Source: Crossiella equi (lineage in GTDB: Bacteria > Actinomycetota > Actinomycetes > Mycobacteriales > Pseudonocardiaceae). Taken from it: DNA of 64,000 bases. The stretch's first letter is position 1, and every line of letters begins with the position of its first letter. Positions 41,921 to 49,980 of the stretch are shown piece after piece. Position numbers and translations under genes: made by a program. Below the pieces are notes generated by a model, which worked only from the letters and a program-made list of their open reading frames with translations, searched no databases and was not told the DNA's origin. The stretch lies in the NCBI RefSeq assembly GCF_017876755.1, contig NZ_JAGIOO010000001.1, positions 5,627,786-5,691,785 on the forward strand, in the 5' to 3' direction.

Positions 41921-42875
41921 CCCGTCTGCCGCCGCCGCGGGCGGCCACATCGAAGCGCACGAGATGGTGTCGGCGGCCGAGCACGCGCCCGCGGGCAAGG
42001 CCGACAAGCCGCGCAGTCTCTGGTCGGACGCGTGGACCGACCTCCGGCGCCGACCGCTGTTCATCATCTCCGGGGTGCTTATCCTGTTCATTCTGGTGAT
42101 CGCGGCGTTCCCGTCGCTGTTCACCTCGGTGGACCCCACCTTCGGTGAGCTGTCCCGCAGCCGCCAGGCGCCGTCGGGTGCCGCGTGGTTCGGCTACGAC
42201 ATCCAGGGCCGGGACATCTTCGCGCGGGTCATCTACGGCACCCGGGCCTCGATCATGGTCGGCCTGCTGGCCACGCTGGCCACGGTGGTCTTCGGCTCGT
42301 TCATGGGAATCCTGGCCGGCTACTTCGGCGGCTGGGTGGACGCGATCCTTTCCCGCGTCGCCGACGTGTTCTTCGGCCTGCCGTTCGTGCTCGGCGCGAT
42401 CGTCATCCTGACCACCTTCAACACCGGTCCGGACTCGAACAACGCGGCGCGCATCATCACCATCGTGGTCATCTCGATCGCCGTGCTGTCCTGGCCGGTG
42501 TCGATGCGCATCATGCGCTCGGCCGCGATCACCGCGAAGCAGCAGGACTACGTGAAGGCCGCCCGCGCCCTCGGCGCGAGCTCCAGCCGGATCATCGCGC
42601 GGCACATGCTGCCGAACTGCCTCGCCTCGGTGCTGGTGTACGCGACGATCGCCCTCGGTGCCTTCATCGGCGCGGAGGCCACGCTGTCCTTCCTGGGTCT
42701 CGGCCTGCGCGAGCCGGTCGTGTCCTGGGGCGTGATGATCAGCGAGTCGAACACCTACATCCGGGTCGCTCCGCACATGCTGCTGTTCCCGGCGGCCTTC
42801 CTCACCATCACCGTGCTCGCGTTCGTGATGCTCGGTGACGCGGTGCGGGAAGCACTCGACCCCAAGCTTCGTTAG
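41913..42875 (+). CDS. Peptide ABC transporter permease (OppC/DppC type)
   Basis: Second membrane subunit. 320 residues: an N-terminal hydrophilic 40 residues, a first membrane segment (LFIISGVLILFILVIAAF), a periplasmic stretch with PSGAAWFGYDIQGRDIFARVIYG typical of OppC, then five more segments with the EAA loop VKAARALGASSSRIIARHMLPNCL. Overlaps the upstream gene by 8 bases; the ATPase gene starts 13 bases after its stop. Confidence 0.93.
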   Translation: MTDPSAAAAGGHIEAHEMVSAAEHAPAGKADKPRSLWSDAWTDLRRRPLFIISGVLILFILVIAAFPSLFTSVDPTFGELSRSRQAPSGAAWFGYDIQGRDIFARVIYGTRASIMVGLLATLATVVFGSFMGILAGYFGGWVDAILSRVADVFFGLPFVLGAIVILTTFNTGPDSNNAARIITIVVISIAVLSWPVSMRIMRSAAITAKQQDYVKAARALGASSSRIIARHMLPNCLASVLVYATIALGAFIGAEATLSFLGLGLREPVVSWGVMISESNTYIRVAPHMLLFPAAFLTITVLAFVMLGDAVREALDPKLR

Positions 42876-42888
42876 GAGGCAGTTCACA

Positions 42889-43926
42889 GTGTCGCAGAAC
42901 GAGTCCACTGTGGACCCGATCGCCGGTGGCGGAAGCTCCGGCAACGAGCCGCTGCTGGTGGTCGAGGACCTGCACGTCGAGTTCCGCACGCGGGACGGCG
43001 TGGCCAAGGTGCTCAACGGCGTCAGCTACCAGGTTGACGCGGGCGAGACGCTCGCGGTGCTCGGTGAGTCCGGCTCCGGCAAGTCCGTGACCGCTCAGAC
43101 GATCATGGGCATCCTGGACATCCCGCCGGGCCACATCTCCAAGGGTTCCATCCGCTACAAGGGTGAGGACCTGCTCAAGGCGAGCGACGAGCGGCGCCGC
43201 GAGGTGCGCGGTTCGGGCATCGCCATGATCTTCCAGGACGCGCTGTCCGCGCTGAACCCGGTCTACACCGTCGGGTTCCAGATCGAGGAACAGCTGCGTC
43301 TGCGCAAGGGCATGAGCAAGAAGGACGCCCGCAAGCGCGCGATCGAGCTGCTCGACCTGGTCAAGATCCCCAACCCCCAGGGCCGGGTCACGCAGTACCC
43401 GCACGAGTTCTCCGGCGGTATGCGGCAGCGCGCGATGATCGCGATGTCGCTGGCGCTGGACCCCGAGGTGCTGATCGCGGACGAGCCCACCACCGCGCTG
43501 GACGTCACGGTGCAGGCCCAGATCATGGACCTGCTGCACGAGATGCAGCGCGAGCGGAACATGGGCATGATCCTGATCACCCACGACCTCGGCGTGGTCG
43601 CCGAGGTCGCGGACCGGATCGCGGTCATGTACGCGGGCCGCATCGTGGAGAAGGCCGACGCGATGTCGCTGTACAAGCAGCCGGGGCACCCCTACACCCT
43701 CGCGCTGCTCGACTCGCTGCCGCGCCTGGACCAGAAGGGGACGGCCCTGAACACCATCAAGGGCCTGCCGCCGAACCTGATGCGGGTGCCGCCGGGCTGC
43801 CCGTTCCACCCCCGGTGCCCCCGGGCGCAGGACATCTGCTCCCAGTCCGTTCCCGCGCAGGTCCCGCTCGGCCTCGGCCGGGTCAGCGCCTGCCACTTCG
43901 CGGAGGAGGTGGTCAGCGGTGGCTGA
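42889..43926 (+). CDS. Peptide ABC transporter ATPase (OppD/DppD type)
   Basis: First nucleotide-binding subunit. 345 residues. Walker [13 protein letters not shown] near residue 63, signature [16 protein letters not shown] near 178, Walker [16 protein letters not shown]-loop [10 protein letters not shown], and the C-terminal oligopeptide-transporter domain with the Cys cluster [17 protein letters not shown], which in relatives can hold an Fe-S cluster. GTG at 42889 with AGGAGG nine bases upstream. Overlaps the next ATPase gene by 8 bases. Confidence 0.94.
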   Translation: MSQNESTVDPIAGGGSSGNEPLLVVEDLHVEFRTRDGVAKVLNGVSYQVDAGETLAVLGESGSGKSVTAQTIMGILDIPPGHISKGSIRYKGEDLLKASDERRREVRGSGIAMIFQDALSALNPVYTVGFQIEEQLRLRKGMSKKDARKRAIELLDLVKIPNPQGRVTQYPHEFSGGMRQRAMIAMSLALDPEVLIADEPTTALDVTVQAQIMDLLHEMQRERNMGMILITHDLGVVAEVADRIAVMYAGRIVEKADAMSLYKQPGHPYTLALLDSLPRLDQKGTALNTIKGLPPNLMRVPPGCPFHPRCPRAQDICSQSVPAQVPLGLGRVSACHFAEEVVSGG

Positions 43927-44941
43927 GAGCGACAACGTCCTCGAGGTCCGGGATCTGGTCAAGCACTTCCCGGTCAACCAGGGCATCCTGTTCAAGAAGA
44001 CGATCGGGCACGTCAAGGCCGTGGACGGGGTCAGCTTCGACCTCAAGCGCGGGGAGACGCTCGGCATCGTCGGCGAGTCCGGCTGCGGCAAGTCCACGCT
44101 GGCCCAGGTGCTGATGCGGCTGGAGAAGCCGACCAGCGGGTCCGCGCTGTTCAACGGCCGCGACATCTTCAAGATGCAGGGCTCGGAGCTGCGGAAGCTG
44201 CGGCGCAACATCCAGATCGTGCTGCAGGACCCGTACACCTCGCTGAACCCCCGCATGACGGTCGGTGACATCGTCGGGGAGCCGTTCGAGATCCACCCCG
44301 AGGTGGCCCCGAAGGGTGAGCGGCGGAAGAAGGTGCAAGACCTGCTGGACGTGGTCGGGCTCAACCCCGAGCACATCCACCGGTACCCGCACCAGTTCTC
44401 CGGCGGTCAGCGGCAGCGCATCGGCATCGCCCGCGCGCTGGCGCTGCGGCCCGAGGTGATCATCTGCGACGAGCCGGTGTCCGCCCTGGACGTGTCCATC
44501 CAGGCCCAGGTGATGAACCTGCTGGGTGACCTCCAGAAGGAGTTCGGCCTGTCGTACGTGTTCATCGCGCACGACCTGTCCGTGGTGCGGCACCTGTCCG
44601 ACCGGGTCGGGGTCATGTACCTCGGCAAGATGGTCGAGCTGGGCACCGAGGCGGAGATCTACGAGCACCCGACGCACCCGTACACCCAGGCGCTGCTGTC
44701 CGCGGTGCCGGTGCCGGACCCGACGCTGCGCGGCCGTCGTGAGGTCATCCGCCTCACCGGCGACGTGCCCAGCCCGGTGAACCCGCCCTCGGGCTGCCGG
44801 TTCCGCACCCGGTGCTGGAAGGCCGAGGAGAAGTGCGCGGAGGAGGTGCCGCTGCTCCAGATCCGCATGCCGGAGAAGGTCGGAGCCGCGCACCCGAGCG
44901 CGTGCCACTTCGCGGAGGAACGCCCGCACGTGGTCGCGTGA
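43919..44941 (+). CDS. Peptide ABC transporter ATPase (OppF/DppF type)
   Basis: Second nucleotide-binding subunit, pairs with the OppD-type protein. 340 residues. [27 protein letters not shown] at the N terminus, Walker [13 protein letters not shown] near 62, signature [17 protein letters not shown], Walker [15 protein letters not shown], and the C-terminal [18 protein letters not shown] cluster. GTG at 43919 inside the upstream gene. Last gene of the operon, followed 10 bases later by a textbook terminator. Confidence 0.94.
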   Translation: MAESDNVLEVRDLVKHFPVNQGILFKKTIGHVKAVDGVSFDLKRGETLGIVGESGCGKSTLAQVLMRLEKPTSGSALFNGRDIFKMQGSELRKLRRNIQIVLQDPYTSLNPRMTVGDIVGEPFEIHPEVAPKGERRKKVQDLLDVVGLNPEHIHRYPHQFSGGQRQRIGIARALALRPEVIICDEPVSALDVSIQAQVMNLLGDLQKEFGLSYVFIAHDLSVVRHLSDRVGVMYLGKMVELGTEAEIYEHPTHPYTQALLSAVPVPDPTLRGRREVIRLTGDVPSPVNPPSGCRFRTRCWKAEEKCAEEVPLLQIRMPEKVGAAHPSACHFAEERPHVVA

Positions 44942-44951
44942 TGTGCTGAGC

Positions 44952-44993
44952 AGCGGCGGGGCCGGGGGAATCTCCCCGGCCCCGCCGCTTTTT
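44952..44993. terminator. Strong bidirectional terminator after the peptide transporter
   Basis: A perfect 16-bp stem (44952-44967 with 44974-44989, AGCGGCGGGGCCGGGG and complement), a 6-base loop and TTTTT at 44989-44993. The convergent carboxypeptidase gene stops at 44998, five bases away, so the hairpin also serves the minus strand. Confidence 0.93.
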
Positions 44994-44997
44994 ACGC

Positions 44998-46494
44998 TCA
45001 GGTGTTGGCCGCGCCGCGGATGAAGTCGGCCAGGTCCGCGGACTGCTGGAGCCTGCTCGGCTCGTGCACGTACATCATGTGCCCGGCCGGGTAGTAGCGG
45101 CGCTCGATGTTGGCCGCAAGCTCGTCCGGGATGGCCAGGTGGGCCAGCACGTGCTCGGAGGCGAAGTACGGGGTGGCGCCGTCGTGGTAGCCGAAGGCCA
45201 CGTGCACCTTGAGGTGCTCGTTGGCGCGCATCGCCTCGGCCAGGCGGCCCGCCGAGTTCACGTGTGAGCCCTCGAACTCCTTGTAGGACCACGGGTGCAC
45301 GTTGCCGGTGAGGATCTCGTACGGCAGGTCGTTGGCGTAGCCCAGCTCGGCGCGCACGTACTGGTTGAGCGCGGCCGAGTACGGGCCGAGGATCGCCGCG
45401 TAGGACGGGTCCTCCTCGAAGATCTCACCGCCGGAGTCGGAGTCGTGCCCGGCGAAGCGCCCGTCCAGGCGGCCCGCGACCTTGCGCTCCGGGCGCAGCA
45501 GCTCGGCGAAGAAGCGCAGGTGCTCGATGCGCAGCCGCACCCGGTCCACGTAGTCCTCGGACAGGCCGGTGAGCCCGGCCAGCCGCCGCGCGTGCTCGGC
45601 CCGTTCCTCGGCGGTGAGCCGGTTGCCCCTGGCCAGCGCCCACGGGTAGTCACGGGCGGCGTAGTCCTCGGCCTCGGCGAGCACGTCGGCCAGGGGCCGG
45701 TCACCGTGGCGGCCGTGGTGGTGCGCGATGGCCGCGTAGGTGGGCAGGAACAGCGGGTAGGGCAGGTCGTTGCCGGGGGTGAAGCGGATGGAGCCCATGT
45801 CCAGCACGGCGGAGATGAGCAGCAGGCCGTTGAGGTACATGCCGTGGCGGGCCTGGAGGTGCTGGGCGAGCCCGGCCGCGCGCAGCGTGCCGTAGGACTC
45901 CCCGGCCAGGAACTTCGGCGAGGACCAGCGCCCGTTGCGGGAGGTCCACAGCCGGATGACCTCGCCGACGGACTCCAGGTCACCGGTGTAGCCGTGGTAG
46001 TCGCCGGGGCGCTCCCCGGCCACCGCGCGCGAGTACCCGGTGGAGACCGGGTCGATGAAGACCAGGTCGCTGTGCGCGAGCAGGGTCTCCGGGTTGTCCA
46101 CCACGCGGTAGGGCGGGGGCGTCAACGCGCCCGCGTCGCCCATGAGCACCCGCTTCGGGCCGAGCAGGCCCAGGTGCAGCCACACGCTGGAGGAGCCGGG
46201 CCCGCCGTTGAAGGCGAAGGTCACCGGCCGCGCACCCGGGTCCGCGCCGTCCAGGGTGTACGCGGTGAGGAAGACCTCGGCTTTGGCCGCGTGCCCGGTG
46301 AACGTCCCGTCGGTGTGCACCTCCTTGCGGAGGACGACTCGGCCGGTGGTCGCCGTGTAGGACAGGTACTGCCCGCTGGCGGAGAGCTCGTGGTGGGTGG
46401 TGACCAGGTCGTCGACCGGTTCGGGCCGGGGCCCGTCCACACCGCCGGGCTTCCGCGTCGACTCGCCGTCGGCCGGCGTGTCCGTGACTGCCAT
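44998..46494 (-). CDS. S10 family serine carboxypeptidase-like protein
   Basis: Peptidase of the S10 family, removing C-terminal residues from peptides. 498 residues. Substrate-binding FNGGPGSSSVW near residue 98, nucleophile GESYGTLRAAG near 195, acid in GYHDGATPYF near 420, and catalytic His in YPAGHMMYVHEPS. No signal peptide is seen, so it may act in the cytoplasm on imported peptides; it sits beside a peptide importer, which fits. A TAACCT box on the minus strand (46501-46506) is 6 bases before the ATG, a leaderless arrangement. Confidence 0.88.
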   Translation of the reverse strand: MAVTDTPADGESTRKPGGVDGPRPEPVDDLVTTHHELSASGQYLSYTATTGRVVLRKEVHTDGTFTGHAAKAEVFLTAYTLDGADPGARPVTFAFNGGPGSSSVWLHLGLLGPKRVLMGDAGALTPPPYRVVDNPETLLAHSDLVFIDPVSTGYSRAVAGERPGDYHGYTGDLESVGEVIRLWTSRNGRWSSPKFLAGESYGTLRAAGLAQHLQARHGMYLNGLLLISAVLDMGSIRFTPGNDLPYPLFLPTYAAIAHHHGRHGDRPLADVLAEAEDYAARDYPWALARGNRLTAEERAEHARRLAGLTGLSEDYVDRVRLRIEHLRFFAELLRPERKVAGRLDGRFAGHDSDSGGEIFEEDPSYAAILGPYSAALNQYVRAELGYANDLPYEILTGNVHPWSYKEFEGSHVNSAGRLAEAMRANEHLKVHVAFGYHDGATPYFASEHVLAHLAIPDELAANIERRYYPAGHMMYVHEPSRLQQSADLADFIRGAANT

Positions 46495-46543
46495 GGACGC
46501 AGGTTAGACGGCGATTCCCCCACGGACGGCATGATCGGCCAAC

Positions 46544-46556
46544 AGTGTTCAACACT
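46544..46556. promoter_or_regulatory. Palindrome in front of the uracil-DNA glycosylase gene
   Basis: AGTGTT-C-AACACT is a perfect 13-base inverted repeat (46544-46556), 6 bases before the ATG at 46563 and within the divergent control region. Operator candidate. Confidence 0.5.
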
Positions 46557-46562
46557 ATTCCC

Positions 46563-47267
46563 ATGCGGTACCCCACTCTCGCCTCCCTGGACGAGGCCGT
46601 GACCCACTGCCGCCGCTGCCCGCGCCTGGTCGCCTGGCGCGAGGAGGTCGGCCGGGTCCGCCGGGCGGCCTACCGCGACGAGACCTACTGGGCGCGTCCG
46701 GTCCCGGGCTTCGGCCCGCCGGATGCCCGCATCGCCGTGGTCGGCCTGGCCCCGGCGGCCCACGGCGCCAACCGCACGGGCCGCATGTTCACCGGCGACC
46801 GCTCGGGCGACTTCCTCTTCGCCGCCCTGCACGCCACGGGCCTGGCCAGCCAGCCAACGGCCACCTCCCGGACCGACGGTCTGACCCTGCACCACACCCG
46901 CCTGGCGGCCCCGGTCCGCTGCGCCCCACCGGACAACAAACCCACCCCGGCCGAACGCGACACCTGCCGCCCCTGGCTCGCCGACGAGCTCACCCTCCTG
47001 GCCCCCACCCTCCGCGCCGTCCTCGTCCTGGGCGGCTTCGGCTGGCAAGCACTGCTCCCGGTCCTGACCGCCGCGGGCTGGCCGGTCCCCAGCCCGCGGC
47101 CCAAGTTCGGCCACGGGGTCGAGCTGCCCCTGGTCCGGGCGGACGGATCGGTGCTGCACGTGCTCGGGTCCTTCCACGTGTCGCCGCACAACACGTTCAC
47201 CGGGCGGTTGACGCCGAAGATGCTGGAGGGGGTGCTGACCAGGGCAAAAGCACTTGCGGGGGTGTGA
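46563..47267 (+). CDS. Type 5 uracil-DNA glycosylase (UdgB family)
   Basis: Excises uracil and other deaminated bases from DNA; family 5 enzymes carry an Fe-S cluster. 234 residues. CRRCPRLVAWREEV near residue 16 supplies two cluster Cys and PVRCAPP and RDTC the others. The active-site block is GLAPAAHGANRTGRMFTGDRSGDFL, and the second block is GSFHVSPHNTFTGRLT. ATG at 46563; an in-frame GTG 18 bases earlier lies inside a palindrome and is less likely. Convergently overlaps a small membrane-protein gene by 71 bases. Confidence 0.9.
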   Translation: MRYPTLASLDEAVTHCRRCPRLVAWREEVGRVRRAAYRDETYWARPVPGFGPPDARIAVVGLAPAAHGANRTGRMFTGDRSGDFLFAALHATGLASQPTATSRTDGLTLHHTRLAAPVRCAPPDNKPTPAERDTCRPWLADELTLLAPTLRAVLVLGGFGWQALLPVLTAAGWPVPSPRPKFGHGVELPLVRADGSVLHVLGSFHVSPHNTFTGRLTPKMLEGVLTRAKALAGV

Positions 47268-47499
47268 GTCCATTCGGGTTGTTCCCGGTACCAGCCCCAG
47301 CCGCCGGGTCACCAAGGCGGACGTCGAACTGGAGTACCCGGAACAGCGAGGCGTTCACAGCCACCGCGCGTCCCTCGACGTGGCCGCGCCGCAGCGCGAT
47401 CGCGACGACCGCAGGGACGGCGAGCACGGCAAGTCCGAACACCACGGCTAAGAGCCAGGGAGCAGCGTTCACGAGAGTGGCCATGGCCTCCACCCACAT
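47197..47499 (-). CDS. Small single-span membrane protein, unknown
   Basis: I do not recognise it. 100 residues: a short N terminus, a clear membrane segment (WLLAVVFGLAVLAVPAVVAIAL), then a basic stretch and FRVLQFDVRLGD, and a Pro/Ser-rich tail. ATG at 47499 with GGAAGG about six bases upstream. The last 71 bases overlap the end of the glycosylase gene on the other strand, which makes the exact C terminus uncertain. The membrane segment and ribosome site support it being real. Confidence 0.5.
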   Translation of the reverse strand: MWVEAMATLVNAAPWLLAVVFGLAVLAVPAVVAIALRRGHVEGRAVAVNASLFRVLQFDVRLGDPAAGAGTGNNPNGLTPPQVLLPWSAPPPASSASTAR

Positions 47500-47710
47500 C
47501 GTTGTGCCTTCCGTCGCTGGCTGCCCTTGCGGGATGACGATCACGATGACGGTAGGCCGGAAATCATGGGCTGAACTGACAAGGAAGGGACAAACTTTTC
47601 CAAGCTCTGTTGGACGACTTCTCCAGGTAGTCCCAGCCGGTCGTCTCCACCTCCAGCCGGGGTGAGCCCGAGCTCGCCGAGATCGACCGGGCAGAGGAGG
47701 CCCTCGCGCC

Positions 47711-48253
47711 GTGACGCCGCTCATCCTCCTGGACGTGGACGGCCCGCTCAGCCCGTTCGCGGCCAAGGCCCCGCCGCCCGGGTACGCCGAGCACCGCATC
47801 CGGTTGTCCCGGTGGCGGCGCAAGCCCGAGCTGCGGTTCTGGCTCAACGCCGGGCACGGGGCCGCGCTGCTGGAGCTGGCCTCGGCCGGGGCCGAGCTCG
47901 TGTGGGCCACCTCCTGGGAGCAGCGCGCCAACCAGCACATCGGGCCCGTGCTCGGGTTGCCCTCGTTGCCGGTCATCCACTTCACCGATCCGCGCCTGGA
48001 CTGGACCTGGAAGTACCCGACCGTGGCGCGGTACGCCGGGCGGCGGCCGCTGCTGTGGTTCGACGACGACTTCGACCTCTACCCGCGCCACCGGGACGAG
48101 TTCCTGGTGGCGCGGGAGGGGGTGCCGACCGAGCTGGTGCGGGTGAGCCCGCGGACCGGGCTGACCGAGGAGCACCTGGATTTCGCCCGGGAGTGGTTAA
48201 CCCAGTGTGTTCCCCCGGTTTCCCCTGGTGACGGACCCGCCAACAGCGGTTGA
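47711..48253 (+). CDS. HAD-like hydrolase family protein
   Basis: Haloacid-dehalogenase-fold protein, probable phosphatase with unknown substrate. 180 residues. Motif I is LLDVDGPLSPF at the very N terminus, motif II region ELVWATSWEQRAN, and an acidic motif IV LLWFDDDFD; no large cap domain. GTG at 47711 with GAGGAGG ten bases upstream. A TTA leucine codon lies at 48197-48199, rare here. Similar proteins are common in actinomycetes as secondary-structure-only HAD predictions. Confidence 0.72.
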   Translation: MTPLILLDVDGPLSPFAAKAPPPGYAEHRIRLSRWRRKPELRFWLNAGHGAALLELASAGAELVWATSWEQRANQHIGPVLGLPSLPVIHFTDPRLDWTWKYPTVARYAGRRPLLWFDDDFDLYPRHRDEFLVAREGVPTELVRVSPRTGLTEEHLDFAREWLTQCVPPVSPGDGPANSG

Positions 48254-48264
48254 CCAGTGGCGCA

Positions 48265-48306
48265 GAACACCCCGCGAAACGCCGCACTGAGGTGCGGAAC
48301 ACCCCG
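48265..48306 (+). repeat. Direct repeat GAACACCCCG upstream of ndh
   Basis: GAACACCCCG occurs exactly at 48265-48274 and 48297-48306, 32 bases apart (three helical turns), the second copy 43 bases before the ndh ATG. Possible activator or repressor sites. Confidence 0.45.
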
Positions 48307-48349
48307 TTTGTGGCCAGCGGGCATACCCCGTGGGTGCGACGATTCAGGT

Positions 48350-49675
48350 ATGGCTGCTGTGAAGTCGCAACCGACCCGGATCCTGGTCGTCGGTGGGGGC
48401 TACGTCGGTATGTACACCGCACTGAAGCTGCAGGCCAAGCTGCGCGCGAGCGAGGCGTCCGTGACGGTCGTCGACCCGCAGCCGCACATGACCTACCAGC
48501 CGTTCCTGCCGGAGGCCGCAGCCGGTTCCATCGAACCGAGGCACGTCGTCGTGCCGTTGCGCCGGGTCCTCAAGAGGTGTCACGTGCTCACCGGGCGCGT
48601 GACCGAGATCAACCACGCCGACAAGCGAGCCATCGTCGCCTCGCCGACCGGCGACCTGGAGTCCGTGGCCTACGACGTGCTCGTCGTCGCCCTCGGCTCG
48701 GTCGCCCGAACCCTGCCCATCCCCGGTCTGGCCGAGCGCGGCATCGCGTTCAAGACCGTGGGCGAGGCGATCTACCTGCGCAACCACGTCCTGTCCCGCA
48801 TGGACCTGGCCTCCACCACCGATGACCCCGAGCTGCGCAAGAAGCTGCTGACCTTCGTGGTCATCGGCGGCGGCTACGCGGGCATCGAGGCCCTGGCCGA
48901 GCTCGAGGACATGTCGCGGTACGCAACGCGGTACTACAAGAACATCACGCCCGAGGACATGAACTGGGTCCTCGTGGAGGCGGCCGGCCGGGTGATGCCC
49001 GAGGTCAGCCCGAAGATGGGTGTCTACACCGTGGAGACCCTCGAGGAGCGCGGCATCAAGTGCTTCCTCGACACCCGCGTGGAGTCCATGGTGGACGGTC
49101 ACGTGGTGCTCAGCGACGGCACCGAGTTCGACGCCGAGACCATCGTGTGGACCGCGGGCGTGAAGGCCAACCCCGTCCTGGAGCAGACCGACCTGCCCCT
49201 GGACGCGCGTGGCCGCGTGCGCTGCACCGCCAACCTCCAGGTCGAGGGCAAGCCCGACGCCTGGGCCGCCGGGGACAACTCCTCGGTACCGGACCTGTCA
49301 CGGACCGAGGAAGACCCGACCGCCACGTGCAGCCCCTCGGCGCAGCACGCGGTGCGGCAGGCCGTGCATCTGGCCGACAACATTCTGGCCTCGCTTCGGG
49401 GCAAGAAGCTGAAGCCCTACCGCCACAAGTACGCGGGCTCGGTAGCCTCACTCGGCCTGTACAAGGGCGTCGCCGACGTCTACGGGATCAAGCTCAAGGG
49501 CTTCCCCGCGTGGTTCATGCACCGGACGTACCACGTCAGCCGCATGCCCACGTTCAACAGGAAGTTCCGGGTCCTGATCGACTGGACCCTTGCGCTACTC
49601 TTCCGGCGCGAGGTCGTGTCACTCGGTCAGATCAATGACCCGAAGGCTGAGTTCGCACGCGTCACAGCAAGTTGA
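48350..49675 (+). CDS. ndh: Type II NADH dehydrogenase (NDH-2)
   Basis: Single-subunit FAD enzyme that passes electrons from NADH to menaquinone without pumping protons. 441 residues. FAD-binding ILVVGGGYVGMYTA near residue 10, NADH-binding FVVIGGGYAGIEAL near 170, and AAGDNSSVPD near 305; the C-terminal 60 residues contain amphipathic/basic segments (FRVLIDWTLALLF) for membrane attachment. The ATG at 48350 is favoured over the upstream in-frame ATG at 48257 because homology starts here. Direct repeats lie upstream. Confidence 0.93.
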   Translation: MAAVKSQPTRILVVGGGYVGMYTALKLQAKLRASEASVTVVDPQPHMTYQPFLPEAAAGSIEPRHVVVPLRRVLKRCHVLTGRVTEINHADKRAIVASPTGDLESVAYDVLVVALGSVARTLPIPGLAERGIAFKTVGEAIYLRNHVLSRMDLASTTDDPELRKKLLTFVVIGGGYAGIEALAELEDMSRYATRYYKNITPEDMNWVLVEAAGRVMPEVSPKMGVYTVETLEERGIKCFLDTRVESMVDGHVVLSDGTEFDAETIVWTAGVKANPVLEQTDLPLDARGRVRCTANLQVEGKPDAWAAGDNSSVPDLSRTEEDPTATCSPSAQHAVRQAVHLADNILASLRGKKLKPYRHKYAGSVASLGLYKGVADVYGIKLKGFPAWFMHRTYHVSRMPTFNRKFRVLIDWTLALLFRREVVSLGQINDPKAEFARVTAS

Positions 49676-49757
49676 CCAACCGAGGGCCTGAGTTCCACGT
49701 TTTGGGCGTAAGGATTACTCCTTCTGGAGTTCCTCGACATCCGGACGTACGGAATGT

Positions 49758-49801
49758 AACTTGAGGTTGTCTTGACATTCTGTGATGAGAAACTTGAGAC
49801 T
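49758..49801 (+). promoter_or_regulatory. Promoter and direct-repeat operator of the peptide/ATP-grasp unit
   Basis: TTGACA (49772-49777) and GAGACT (49796-49801) are 18 bases apart, the best -35/-10 pair in the window. AACTTGAG occurs on both sides, at 49758-49765 and 49791-49798, 33 bases apart. The whole stretch 49710-49800 is clearly less GC-rich than its surroundings. A weak ACTCC-TTCT-GGAGT hairpin at 49717-49730 may end the ndh transcript. Confidence 0.6.
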
Positions 49802-49857
49802 ACGCCCGGTGCCGCACCTGAACGTGTGAAGCATCACACCGAAGAGAGGTGACCGCC

Positions 49858-49977
49858 ATGTCGATCGAGGAGCTGGCCGCCCTGGTACGCGAGGGGAAGG
49901 CCAAGGACAGCGCGCTCGCCGACTACGCCGCGGAGTACGCCAAGGCGCGGAAGGTCTTCCGCAAGAAGGACGACTGA
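49858..49977 (+). CDS. 39-residue charged peptide, candidate RiPP precursor
   Basis: A short ORF with a good ribosome site (GAGAGG) and ATG at 49858. The peptide starts MSIEELAALVREG, has a middle of KAKDSALADYAAEYAKARK and ends FRKKDD. It has 6 Lys, 8 Asp/Glu, one Ser, no Thr or Cys, and is predicted to be helical. Its stop is three bases before the ATP-grasp gene, so the two are translated together. Placement suggests a precursor modified by the ATP-grasp enzyme. If so, cross-links would have to be Lys-Asp/Glu amides rather than the commoner Thr/Ser esters. An alternative is a small helical partner protein. Confidence 0.6.
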   Translation: MSIEELAALVREGKAKDSALADYAAEYAKARKVFRKKDD

Positions 49978-49980
49978 CAC

